NCBI RefSeq assembly: GCF_016907275.1
Contig: NZ_JAFBBP010000001.1
Span: 1,302,001 to 1,366,000, forward strand
Direction: 5' to 3'
DNA length: 64,000 bases
Source of the DNA: Micromonospora luteifusca
GTDB taxonomy: Bacteria; Actinomycetota; Actinomycetes; Mycobacteriales; Micromonosporaceae
Every line of letters begins with the position of its first letter. Position 1 is the stretch's first letter. The notes under the pieces are model-generated. The model ran no database searches. It was given only the letters and a program-made list of their open reading frames with translations, and was not told the DNA's origin. The translations under genes and the position numbers were made by a program. This document shows positions 22,675-32,669 of the stretch, one piece after another.

Positions 22675-24471
22675 TCATCGTGTCTGCTCCAGCCAGGAGG
22701 CGTAGAGCAGGCCGTAGACCGAGTCGGCATCGCGGACCAGCTCATCGTGCGGGCCGCGCTGCACCACCCGACCCCGGTCCACCACGATCACCTCGTCGGC
22801 GGCCTGCGCCGTGGAGAGCCGGTGTGCGATCGCGAGGGTGGTCCGACCCCTGGTGACCGCGTCCAGGGTGCGTTGCAACCGCACCTCGGTCGCCGGGTCC
22901 ACCGCGCTGGTCGCCTCGTCCAGCACCAGCAGGTCCGGATCGGCCACGTACGCCCGGGCCAGCGCCACGAGCTGCCGCTCACCCACGCTGAGCGCCTCGC
23001 CGCGCTCGCCGACGGGTGTGTCCAGACCCGCCGGCAAACCCTCCAGCCAGTCCGACAGGCCCAACTCGGTGAAGGCCGCGCTCAGCTGCTCGTCGGTCAG
23101 CTCCGGCCGGGCGAACCGGACGTTGTCCCCCACCGTCGCGTCGAAGAGGAACCCGTCCTGCGGCACCATCACCACCCGGGAGCGCAGCGAGTCGAACCGG
23201 ACCTCCGCCAACGGCACCCCGGACAACAGCACCGCCCCGGCCGACGGGTCCATCAGACGCGTCAGCAACTTGGCGAAGGTGGTCTTTCCGCTGCCGGTCT
23301 CACCGACCACCGCCACCCGGCTCTTCGCGGGGATCTCCAGGTCGATGTCGTGCAGCACCGGCGGGCCACCCGGGTAGGCGAACCGCACACCGGCGAACCG
23401 GACGTCCAACGGCCCGTCCGGCAGCTTGCGCCCCTGCTCCCCCGGGTCGGCCACGTCGGGGGCGACGTCCAACACGTCCAGCACCCGACGCCAACCGGCG
23501 ATCGCGTTCTGCGCCTCGTTGAGCACCTCGGTGGCGATCTGCACCGGCTGGATGAAGAGCGTCACCAGGAACAGGAACGCGGTCAGCTGGCCGATCGACA
23601 GCGTGCCGTCCACCCCCAGCGTCACCCCGAGCACCACCACACCGGCCAGGGCCAACCCGGCGGCCAACTCGCCGACCGAGCTGCCCACGATGCTGATCCG
23701 GATCGCGCGCTGCTGCGCCACACGTTGCCCGTCGATGGCCTCGTCCAGCCGCCGCGCCGTGCGCCCCGCGATCCCGTAGGCCCGGATCACCGGCGCGCCC
23801 ACCACGCTCTCGCCGATCGTGCCGAGCAGCGCGCCGGTGCGCTGGCGCACCGTCGCGTACGCCGTGCCGAGACGGCGTTGCAACTGCCGGATGACGAACA
23901 CCGCCGGCAGGAACGCGGCCAACACCACGAGGGTCAACTGCCAGGAGTACGCGAGCATGACGGCGGTGGTGACCACCAACTGACCGAGGTTCACCAGCAG
24001 GATCACCCCGCCCCACTGGAGGAACTGGGTGATCTGGTCGACGTCGCTGGTGACCCGCGAGACCAGCGAGCCACGCCGCTCCGACTGCTGGTGCAACATC
24101 GACAGGTCGTGCACGTGCCGGAACGCCCGCGTCCGCACGTTGGCCAGCGCCGTCTCGCTGACCGTGAACAGCCGGCGCATCATCAGGTAGCCGCAGATCG
24201 TCGTGATCGTCAAAATCAGTGCGGTGATCGCCACCACCGACCAGACCACATCCAGATTCAGGCCACCGACGATGCCCCGGTCGATGCCCTGCTGCACGGC
24301 GACCGGCACGGCCACCCGACCGACCATGTAGACCAACGCCAGGGCCAGGGTGCCAGCCAGGCCCGTCCGCAGCTCCGGCGAGAGCGCCAGACCGCGGCGC
24401 AGGGTCTGCCAGGTCGTCTCCAGCTTCTCATCGATCTCAGGCGACTTCTCACCGGTCACAGACGTACTCAA
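22675..24471 (-). CDS. ABC exporter half-transporter with canonical Walker site
   Basis: 598 aa: six-helix transmembrane domain (to ~330) and a C-terminal ATPase. Walker A GETGSGKTT, Walker B LLVLDEATSAVD with catalytic Glu, and H-loop AIAHRLST are intact, but the signature is LSVGERQ instead of LSGGQ. It pairs with the gene upstream (24587-26473) as a heterodimer. The TTG at 24471 is chosen because it overlaps the stop of the mini-ORF repeat as TTGA and has AAAGG 8 nt upstream. The frame also runs open through both repeat copies, which would add ~40 residues. Substrate unknown. Confidence 0.9.
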   Translation of the reverse strand: MSTSVTGEKSPEIDEKLETTWQTLRRGLALSPELRTGLAGTLALALVYMVGRVAVPVAVQQGIDRGIVGGLNLDVVWSVVAITALILTITTICGYLMMRRLFTVSETALANVRTRAFRHVHDLSMLHQQSERRGSLVSRVTSDVDQITQFLQWGGVILLVNLGQLVVTTAVMLAYSWQLTLVVLAAFLPAVFVIRQLQRRLGTAYATVRQRTGALLGTIGESVVGAPVIRAYGIAGRTARRLDEAIDGQRVAQQRAIRISIVGSSVGELAAGLALAGVVVLGVTLGVDGTLSIGQLTAFLFLVTLFIQPVQIATEVLNEAQNAIAGWRRVLDVLDVAPDVADPGEQGRKLPDGPLDVRFAGVRFAYPGGPPVLHDIDLEIPAKSRVAVVGETGSGKTTFAKLLTRLMDPSAGAVLLSGVPLAEVRFDSLRSRVVMVPQDGFLFDATVGDNVRFARPELTDEQLSAAFTELGLSDWLEGLPAGLDTPVGERGEALSVGERQLVALARAYVADPDLLVLDEATSAVDPATEVRLQRTLDAVTRGRTTLAIAHRLSTAQAADEVIVVDRGRVVQRGPHDELVRDADSVYGLLYASWLEQTR

Positions 24472-24590
24472 CGGGCTGGCCTTTCGTTCGCGACTGCGGG
24501 GCTCCGCTGCGCTGCACTCCTCGCACTCACCGGTGCCGGCCTTTCGTTCGCGACTGCGGGGCTCCGCTGCGCTGCACTCCTCGCACTCAC
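24468..24590 (-). repeat. Gene-junction mini-ORF repeat, tandem pair between ABC genes
   Basis: Two copies with 60-bp period, identical over 57 nt (24478-24534 and 24538-24594). Together they form a 40-codon ORF. Its GTG overlaps the upstream ABC stop (GTGA), a second GTG starts the second unit in frame, and its TGA overlaps the next gene's TTG (TTGA). AAAGG ends each unit. Confidence 0.82.
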
Positions 24591-26473
24591 CGGTCCACCT
24601 CGATTTCCAGGCCGGACGGCAGCGGCGCGACCTCATCGCCGTACGCGCTTTCCTGCGCGCGGTCGACCTCAGCCTGCTCGTAGGCGGTGACCAGGTCGAC
24701 GTAGCCGGGCACGGTGGCCAACAACTCGCTGTGCGTACCCCGGGCGATTACCCGCCCCTGCTCCACGTAGATGACCTCGTCGGCGAGCGCGATGGTGGCC
24801 CGGCGGTACGCCACCACCAGGATCGACGCGGCCGGCACCCCCGGCTCGGCCGTCGACGACCGCAGCCCGGCCAGGATGGCGGCCTCCACCCTCGGGTCGA
24901 CCGCGCTGGTCGCGTCGTCGAGCACCAGCAGGCGCGGTCGGCCGGCCAGCGCGCGGGCCAGGGTGAGCCGCTGCCGCTGCCCACCGGAGAGCGAGGTGCC
25001 CCGCTCGCCGACCATGGTGTCCAAACCGTCGGGCAGCGCGGCGACGAACCCGTCCGCCTCGGCCAGCCGCAGCGCCGCCCAGACGGCCTCGTCGTCGATA
25101 CCCGCGCGGTCGAGGGAGATGTTGGCGCGGACCGTGTCGTCGAAGACGAACGGCACCTGGGCGACCAGGGCCACCGTGCCGGCCAGCGACGCGGCGGTCA
25201 ACTCGCGCACGTCCACCCCGTCCAGGGAGACGGTGCCGGAGTCCGGGTCGACGAGGCGGACCGCCAACGAGGCGATTGTCGACTTGCCGGCGCCGGTGGG
25301 CCCGACCAGTGCGACCGTCCGGCCGGACGGAACGGTGAAGCCGACCTCGCCGAGCACCTGCGCACCGGGCTGGTGCGCCTCGGCGGGTGGGTAGGAGAAG
25401 TGCACGTCGCTGAAGGTGAGGGTGGCCGGGCCGAGCGTGCTGGCCGGGTCGAGGACGCGTTGCCCGTACGGCATCTCGCCGGTCGCGTCGAGCACCCGGC
25501 GGACCCGGTCCCAGCCAGCGACGCTGCGCGGCAGCTCGGCCAGGACCCACCCGATGGCCCGCACCGGAAAGGCCAGCACGGTGAAGAGGAAGGCCACGCT
25601 GACCAGCTCGGTCACGCTGATCGCACCCTGGCGGAGCCGGAACGCCCCCACCACCAGTACGGCGAGGGTGCCGATGCTGGGCAGCGTCTCCAGCAGTGGG
25701 TCGAAGACGCCGCGCAGCCGGCCGACCGCGATCAACGAGTCGCGTAGCTCGCCGGCCCGGCCCGCGAACCGGGCGGTCTCCTGGGCCTCGCGGCCCATCG
25801 TCTTGACCACCAGGGCGCCGTCGAAGCTCTCGTGGGCGATCCCGCTGACCTCGGCGCGCAGGCGCTGCGCCCGGGCCTGCCGGGGCGCCATCCGGCGGGA
25901 GTAGACCACGTTGAGCGCGAACAGCGCCGGGAAGACCGCGAGACCGACCAGGGCGAGCGCCCAGTCGGTGGCGAAGAGCGAGACGATCGCGCCGACCAAC
26001 ATCACCAGCGTGCCGACGGCGAAGGGCAGCGGCGCAATGGGGTACCAGGCCGCCTCGACGTCGGAGTTGGCGTTGGACAACAGGGTGCCGGTGGAGTTGC
26101 GGTGGTGCCAGGACAGTGGCAGCTCCAGATAGCGGCGGGTGACCCGGCGGCGGTAGGAGGCCTGGAGGCGGTACTGCATGTAGCCGGCACCGAGGCGACG
26201 GCCGATGATGCCTGCCACCCGCAACACGCTGATCCCGAACAGCGCGGCCGCGGCCAGCGCCAGCGTCCCGGTGCCCACCTCTCGGCGGGAGATGGCCGGG
26301 AGCGCCACCTCACCGATGACCGTCCCGACGACCCGCGCGCTGACGATGATCATCCCGCCGAAGAGCACGCTGCCGACGACCGCGACCGCGAAGATCCGTG
26401 GCTGCTCGCGGATTGCCTGCCGCAGGACTCCCAGCCCTCGGCTGAGCACGTCCCGACTTGTCTTGCTAGCCAC
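24587..26473 (-). CDS. ABC exporter half-transporter with degenerate Walker site
   Basis: 628 aa: six-helix domain and C-terminal ATPase. Walker A GPTGAGKST and signature LSGGQRQRL are canonical, but the catalytic Glu after Walker B is Asp (LLVLDDATSAVD) and the H-loop His is Tyr (VVAYRRATI). Partner of the 22675-24471 protein: together one ATP site is intact and one degenerate, as in TM287/288-type exporters. GTG at 26473 has GGGGGA 5 nt upstream; an in-frame TTG 24 nt earlier overlaps the -10. The stop overlaps the repeat mini-ORF. Confidence 0.9.
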   Translation of the reverse strand: MASKTSRDVLSRGLGVLRQAIREQPRIFAVAVVGSVLFGGMIIVSARVVGTVIGEVALPAISRREVGTGTLALAAAALFGISVLRVAGIIGRRLGAGYMQYRLQASYRRRVTRRYLELPLSWHHRNSTGTLLSNANSDVEAAWYPIAPLPFAVGTLVMLVGAIVSLFATDWALALVGLAVFPALFALNVVYSRRMAPRQARAQRLRAEVSGIAHESFDGALVVKTMGREAQETARFAGRAGELRDSLIAVGRLRGVFDPLLETLPSIGTLAVLVVGAFRLRQGAISVTELVSVAFLFTVLAFPVRAIGWVLAELPRSVAGWDRVRRVLDATGEMPYGQRVLDPASTLGPATLTFSDVHFSYPPAEAHQPGAQVLGEVGFTVPSGRTVALVGPTGAGKSTIASLAVRLVDPDSGTVSLDGVDVRELTAASLAGTVALVAQVPFVFDDTVRANISLDRAGIDDEAVWAALRLAEADGFVAALPDGLDTMVGERGTSLSGGQRQRLTLARALAGRPRLLVLDDATSAVDPRVEAAILAGLRSSTAEPGVPAASILVVAYRRATIALADEVIYVEQGRVIARGTHSELLATVPGYVDLVTAYEQAEVDRAQESAYGDEVAPLPSGLEIEVDR

Positions 26474-26496
26474 GCTTTCCCCCGCCGTAAGCCACA

Positions 26497-26502
26497 ATTA
26501 TC
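26497..26502 (-). promoter_or_regulatory. -10 box GATAAT for the ABC pair
   Basis: GATAAT on the minus strand, 23 nt before the GTG at 26473, gives a short leader that includes the GGGGGA ribosome site. No clear -35. Confidence 0.4.
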
Positions 26503-26634
26503 TCCCTCATCCTTACCGGTCGGGGCCAGCAGTGCCGACCCGGACCGGATATGTCGACCATCACGTACCGGACGGCGACGAGCGGCGGGCGCCGATCCGG
26601 CGGCCGGTGTCGCGCGCCGACCGGCGACCGGGCC

Positions 26635-26640
26635 TACGAT
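26635..26640 (+). promoter_or_regulatory. -10 box TACGAT, leaderless TIGR03085 gene
   Basis: TACGAT ends 6 nt before the ATG at 26647; no Shine-Dalgarno. Leaderless arrangement. Confidence 0.5.
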
Positions 26641-26646
26641 CGGGCC

Positions 26647-27276
26647 ATGCCGCGGTACGCCCGAGCCGAGCGCGAGGCGCTGGCCGATCTCCTGCTGGCC
26701 CTCGGGCCGGAAGCACCGACGATCAACGAGGGCTGGGCGACCCGTGATCTCGCCGCGCACCTGGTGCTGCGGGAGCGCCGCCCGGACGCGGCCGGCGGGA
26801 TCGTGCTGCCGCCGCTGCGTGGCTACGCCGAACGGGTCCGTCGTGAACTCGCCGCGCGTCCCTACCCGGAGTTGGTGGCCCAGGTACGACGGCCGCCGCT
26901 GTGGAGCCCGGTCAGCAACCCGGTAACCGACGAGTTGGCCAACACGATGGAGTTCTTCATCCACCACGAGGACGTGCGGCGGGCCGGCTCCGGGTGGCAA
27001 CCGCGCGACCTGCCCGCCGGGCTGCAGCGCGCACTCTGGAAGCGTGCCGCCCCGATGGCTCGGCTGGCACTGCGCCGCTTTCCGGCGGATCTCTACGTGC
27101 AGGCGCCCGGTCACGGCGAGATATCCGTCGGTCGCGGCGGCGAAATGCTGCGGCTGGTCGGCCCCCCGGCCGAGCTGGTGCTGTTCCTCTCCGGTCGCCA
27201 ACGGGTGGCCCGGGTCCAACTGGACGGTCCGACGGAGGCAGCACGTCGATTACGCACCGCCAGCCTGGGAATGTGA
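26647..27276 (+). CDS. TIGR03085-type metal-binding protein (DinB/MDMPI fold)
   Basis: 209 aa. The start RAEREALADLLLALGPEAPT, then GWATRDLAAHLVLRERRPDA, fits the TIGR03085 group of actinobacterial proteins related to mycothiol-dependent maleylpyruvate isomerase. His in AAHL, Glu in TMEFFIHHEDVRRA and neighbouring His residues are likely metal ligands, and the last ~90 residues resemble an SCP-2-like cap. Probably a thiol-transfer or detoxification enzyme, substrate unknown. ATG chosen from the -10 distance. Confidence 0.75.
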   Translation: MPRYARAEREALADLLLALGPEAPTINEGWATRDLAAHLVLRERRPDAAGGIVLPPLRGYAERVRRELAARPYPELVAQVRRPPLWSPVSNPVTDELANTMEFFIHHEDVRRAGSGWQPRDLPAGLQRALWKRAAPMARLALRRFPADLYVQAPGHGEISVGRGGEMLRLVGPPAELVLFLSGRQRVARVQLDGPTEAARRLRTASLGM

Positions 27277-27401
27277 CCCTCTGCGCTTAAACGGTCACGA
27301 CTTCGGTGTGGGGTGCCCCACACCCAGCGAGATGCGCTGATGTCTTCTCCCGTACGCTTCACCGCGCCGCTCTGGGCCGGGTGACGCGAGTGGGGGCAAT
27401 T

Positions 27402-28346
27402 ATGCGAACTTTCGCGATTTCGGCACTGCGGGAGCCACCGTTTCCGGCGGGGCGCCACAAGGCCACGGACCGAGTGGCGAGCGAGAGTGTCGAGTGGGCG
27501 CACGCCTCCGGTCTGATCGATTCCGGCCACCGGGCTCATCGACTCCGGCGGGCGGATGCTGCCGGCCTGGCCGGACGGGCCTGCCCGGACGGACCAGAGG
27601 ACGGGCTGCGGCTGCTCACCGACCTGATCTCCTGGCTCTTCGTGATGGACGACGCCTGCGACGAGGACGACCTCGGCGCGGATCCGGCCCGGCTGGCGTC
27701 GACCATCGGGGGCCTGCTCGACGTGCTGGACCGGTGCGGCGAGCCGGGCGGTGCACCGGGCGCCGGCCCACTCGGCGCCGCGTTGCACGACCTGTGTCGC
27801 CGAACCCGGGCCCACGGCCGACCGGGACAACTGCTGCGGTTCGTCAGCCAGGTGCGGGCGTACCTGCTGGCACTGCTCTGGGAGGCGACCAACCGGGAGC
27901 GCCGGCGGGTCCCCGAGGTCGCGGAGTACGTGCAGATGCGGCGGCACACCGGCGGCGTACGCCCGTGCCTCACCCTGACCGACCTGGCGTCGGCGCGACC
28001 ACCCGGGTCGGCCCAGCACGCCGATCCGGCGCTGGTCGCCCTGGATCTGCTGGCGGTGGACCTGGTCTGCTGGTGCAACGACCTCTTCTCCTACGGCAAG
28101 GAGAGCGAGGTGGACCCGGACGCGCACAACCTGGTGACGGTGATCGCCCGAAACAGCGGCGCGGACGAGGCGACCGCGCTGCGGGCTGCGGCGAACCGGT
28201 TCAACCAGGGGCTGGCGGCGTACCTCGAGGTGGAGCAGACGCTGCTGGCCGGTGGGGACGACGGGATACGCCACGCGCTGGCCGCACGGCGAAACTGGGT
28301 GCGGGCCACCTACGACTGGTCACTGGTGGCTGCCCGGTACGCCTGA
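27402..28346 (+). CDS. Class I terpene synthase
   Basis: 314 aa. The two metal-binding motifs of class I terpene cyclases are intact: Asp-rich VMDDACDEDD (residues ~83-92) and the NSE triad NDLFSYGKE (~226-234), plus the C-terminal Arg-Tyr pair (AARYA). It cyclises a linear prenyl diphosphate, most likely C15. Bacterial sesquiterpene synthases are usually 320-360 aa, so it is compact. GTGGGGG lies ~6 nt before the ATG. No prenyltransferase or P450 is adjacent; product unknown. Confidence 0.88.
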   Translation: MRTFAISALREPPFPAGRHKATDRVASESVEWAHASGLIDSGHRAHRLRRADAAGLAGRACPDGPEDGLRLLTDLISWLFVMDDACDEDDLGADPARLASTIGGLLDVLDRCGEPGGAPGAGPLGAALHDLCRRTRAHGRPGQLLRFVSQVRAYLLALLWEATNRERRRVPEVAEYVQMRRHTGGVRPCLTLTDLASARPPGSAQHADPALVALDLLAVDLVCWCNDLFSYGKESEVDPDAHNLVTVIARNSGADEATALRAAANRFNQGLAAYLEVEQTLLAGGDDGIRHALAARRNWVRATYDWSLVAARYA

Positions 28347-28441
28347 TTCGGCCGTACCGGTCGGCGGGGCGGGGTGGCCGGACGATCACCGGGGCTAGCC
28401 GACGCACCGCGCCAGGCAATACTCTTCGGTAACCACCATGA

Positions 28442-28457
28442 CGTGACGACCGTCACG
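28442..28457. promoter_or_regulatory. Dyad upstream of the acyl-CoA ligase gene
   Basis: CGTGACG-AC-CGTCACG is a perfect 7-bp inverted repeat 27 nt before the ATG, a good operator candidate for a fatty-acid-responsive repressor. Regulator unknown. Confidence 0.45.
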
Positions 28458-28484
28458 CCACCACCCCCGAAGGCGGCTACAGCG

Positions 28485-30311
<1,827 letters not shown>

Positions 30312-30316
30312 TCCAG

Positions 30317-30362
30317 CGCCGGTGGCGCCGTGCCCGCTCGGGTGCGGCGCCACCGGCGTTTT
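30317..30362 (+). terminator. Rho-independent terminator after the acyl-CoA ligase gene
   Basis: A 13-bp perfect stem CGCCGGTGGCGCC (30317-30329) with GGCGCCACCGGCG (30346-30358), extended inward by weaker pairs and CCC/GGG, is followed by TTTT (30359-30362). It starts 5 nt after the stop codon. Confidence 0.92.
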
Positions 30363-30373
30363 CGTCGTGCGGC

Positions 30374-31831
30374 TCAGGCGATGACGGCCGGCTCGCGCCA
30401 CCGCTGAGGCCCGGCCCGGTCCAGGTCGTAGCGGACCGCCGCGATCCGCCCGACGGCCTCCACCAGGTCCGCGGCCGGCAGGGTGAAGGGCAGCCGCAGG
30501 AAGCGCTCCAGGGTGCCGTCCAGGCCGAACCGGGGACCGGGCGCCAGTCGTACGCCGACCTCCTCGCTGGCCCGGGCCAGCGCACTGGAGACCGGCCCGT
30601 CCAACTCGGCCCAGAGCGTCACGCCACCGCGTGGCACGGTGACCCGCCAGTCCGGCAGCCGGTGCGCCAGTGCGCCGAGCAGCGCGTCACGCTGGGCGGC
30701 CAACTGGACTCGTCGGTCGGCGACGATGGCGTCGGCGTCGGCGAGCAGGTGCACCGCGACCAGTTGGTCCAGCACCGGGCTGGCCATGTCCACCCCGACC
30801 CGAACGGCGGCCAGCCGCTGCACCTGCGGCGCGGAGGCACGCACCCAGCCGATCCGCAGGCCACCCCAGTAGGGCTTGCTCATCCCGCCGATGCTGATCA
30901 CGCGGCTGTGTCGGTCGTAGACAGCCACCGGGGGCGGCAGTTCCGTGCCGTCCAACGCGAGGTCCACGAAGGACTCGTCGATGATCAGGTCGGTACCGAC
31001 CGCGTGGGCGGCGGCCACCACGCGCTCGCGTAGAACGGCGGGCATCAGGTGCCCGGTCGGGTTCTGGAACTCGGGGATGAGGTAGGCCAGCTTGGGCCGG
31101 GTCTGCCGCAGGCTCGCCAGCAGCAGGTCGGGCTCCCAGCCGCCGGCGTCGGTGGCCAGGCCATGGGTGGTGATCCGGGCTCTCCGGCCGGCCAGCGCGG
31201 CGAGCGCGTTGGGGTAGGTCGGGGACTCGACCAGGACGTTGCCGCCAGGGGCCAGAGCGAGTCGCAGCACCAGGTCCAGTGCGTGCTGGGTGCCGCTGGT
31301 GACCATGATCTGGTCGGCCGAGGTGGGCAACCCCCGAGCGGTGTACGCGTCGGCCACCGCCTCGCGCAGCTCGATGATGCCGGTCGGGTGGTAGCCGGCC
31401 CCGCCCAGGTAGCGGGGCAGGTCCTCGGCAGCCGCACGGGCGGCCGTCAGGAGTTGCGGCGGGGCGGCCAGCGCGGCGACGCCGAGGTCGAGCATCTCCC
31501 GGTCGTCCAGCGGGGTCCACAGGCCGGTGCTGGCCACCCGGTGGTTGCCGGGCAGCATCGTCCAACTGCCGGCGCCTCGGCGGCTGGCCAGGTGCCCGGT
31601 CTCGCGCAGGTGCCGGTACGCGGCGGTCACCGTGGTCCGGCTGATCCGCAGCGCCTCGGCCAGTTCTCGTTCGGCGGGAAGGCGGACGCCCAGCGGTAGC
31701 CGTCCGTCGGCGAGCAGGCCGCGCACGGTGGTGGCCAGGGCGACGTAGTCGGGGCTGCGCCGGCGACCCGGCAGGGCGTGCCACTGACCGAGCAGACGGG
31801 CCAATTGGACGCCACGCACCTGACCAGTCAT
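30374..31831 (-). CDS. MocR-type regulator (GntR HTH plus aminotransferase domain), YczR-like
   Basis: 485 aa. N-terminal winged helix (LPLGVRLPAERELAEALRIS then RTTVTAAYRHLRETGHL) joined to a fold-type I aminotransferase domain with the PLP lysine in ISIGGMSKPYWGGLRIGW. MocR proteins sense PLP-linked ligands. The divergent neighbour is a YczE-family membrane protein, the pairing known as YczR/YczE. ATG at 31831 has GAGGAG 6 nt upstream; a longer in-frame start at 31876 would overlap the operator region. Confidence 0.9.
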   Translation of the reverse strand: MTGQVRGVQLARLLGQWHALPGRRRSPDYVALATTVRGLLADGRLPLGVRLPAERELAEALRISRTTVTAAYRHLRETGHLASRRGAGSWTMLPGNHRVASTGLWTPLDDREMLDLGVAALAAPPQLLTAARAAAEDLPRYLGGAGYHPTGIIELREAVADAYTARGLPTSADQIMVTSGTQHALDLVLRLALAPGGNVLVESPTYPNALAALAGRRARITTHGLATDAGGWEPDLLLASLRQTRPKLAYLIPEFQNPTGHLMPAVLRERVVAAAHAVGTDLIIDESFVDLALDGTELPPPVAVYDRHSRVISIGGMSKPYWGGLRIGWVRASAPQVQRLAAVRVGVDMASPVLDQLVAVHLLADADAIVADRRVQLAAQRDALLGALAHRLPDWRVTVPRGGVTLWAELDGPVSSALARASEEVGVRLAPGPRFGLDGTLERFLRLPFTLPAADLVEAVGRIAAVRYDLDRAGPQRWREPAVIA

Positions 31832-31846
31832 GGCCACTCCTCGAAT

Positions 31847-31874
31847 ATTGGCTTCTTCCTCCGCGATGATTGGC
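31847..31874. promoter_or_regulatory. Direct repeats ATTGGC, likely MocR operator
   Basis: ATTGGC at 31847-31852 and 31869-31874, 22 bp apart (two helical turns, the usual MocR spacing), with a third ATTGGC at 31900-31905 inside the yczE start. They lie in the shared promoter region of the divergent genes. Confidence 0.6.
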
Positions 31875-31877
31875 ACC

Positions 31878-31883
31878 TAGAGT
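31878..31883 (+). promoter_or_regulatory. -10 box TAGAGT, leaderless yczE gene
   Basis: TAGAGT ends 7 nt before the ATG at 31891; no Shine-Dalgarno. Directly follows the second ATTGGC repeat. Confidence 0.5.
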
Positions 31884-31890
31884 GGCATGC

Positions 31891-32568
31891 ATGGCACTGA
31901 TTGGCAATCTGCGGCATCGGCCGGTTCGGCGATTGGTCCAGCTCTACCTCGGGCTCACCCTCTACGGCGTCAGCATGGCCCTCATGATCCGCTCGGACCT
32001 TGGCCTCGACCCGTGGGACGTGTTCCACCAGGGGTTGTCCGAGCGGACCGACCTCTCCTTCGGCACCGTCACCATCGCCGTGGGCGCGCTGGTGCTGCTG
32101 CTCTGGATCCCGCTACGGCAGCGGCCGGGCCTCGGCACGGTCAGCAACGTGGTGGTAATTGGCCTGGTCGTGGACGCCACTCTGACCGTGTTGCCCACCG
32201 GTGGCCCGCTCGGCGTCCAGATCGCGCTGCTGATCACCGGGATCGTCGCCAACGGCGCCGCCACCGGCCTCTATCTCGGTGCCCGACTGGGGCCCGGCCC
32301 CCGAGACGGGCTGATGACCGGTTTCGTCGCCCGCCGGCCGGGCCGGTCGGTCCGACTGGTGCGCACCGTCATCGAGGTCACCGTCCTGGCGCTCGGCTGG
32401 CTGCTCGGCGGCACCGTCGGCGTGGGCACCGTCGCCTATGCGCTGGCCATCGGCCCGTTGGCCCAGTTCTTCATCCCGCTGTTCGCCGTGCCCGACAGCG
32501 CCGCACCCGCGCCCGTACCGGGCACCGCCGGTCCGGGCACCGCCGCACCGCCCGCTCCCGCCGGCTGA
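31891..32568 (+). CDS. YczE/YyaS/YitT-family membrane protein
   Basis: 225-aa integral membrane protein with about five helices. RLVQLYLGLTLYGVSMALMI, RSDLGLDPWDVFHQGLSE and LGPGPRDGLMTGF are hallmarks of the YczE family, which has two similar halves each with a GxxPxD/R-like loop. Function of the family is unproven. It is controlled by the divergent MocR gene by context. The C-terminus is a short Pro/Ala tail. Confidence 0.88.
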   Translation: MALIGNLRHRPVRRLVQLYLGLTLYGVSMALMIRSDLGLDPWDVFHQGLSERTDLSFGTVTIAVGALVLLLWIPLRQRPGLGTVSNVVVIGLVVDATLTVLPTGGPLGVQIALLITGIVANGAATGLYLGARLGPGPRDGLMTGFVARRPGRSVRLVRTVIEVTVLALGWLLGGTVGVGTVAYALAIGPLAQFFIPLFAVPDSAAPAPVPGTAGPGTAAPPAPAG

Positions 32569-32669
32569 GCCTCACCGACCGTCCGCGAACCGGTACGCCG
32601 TGGTGGTACAAGATGCCGGATGGGAGGGTGGGTGTTCCCTTCCGCGACGCGCGCCGTCATCATCTCTGC

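Noticed and set aside
24472..24636. Repeat-encoded N-terminus on the downstream ABC protein (EECSAAEPRSRERK twice)
   Set aside because: The text comes from the dispersed repeat in a frame other than the mini-ORF; the TTG at 24471 has a Shine-Dalgarno-like AAAGG and a TTGA overlap, and ABC homology starts later.
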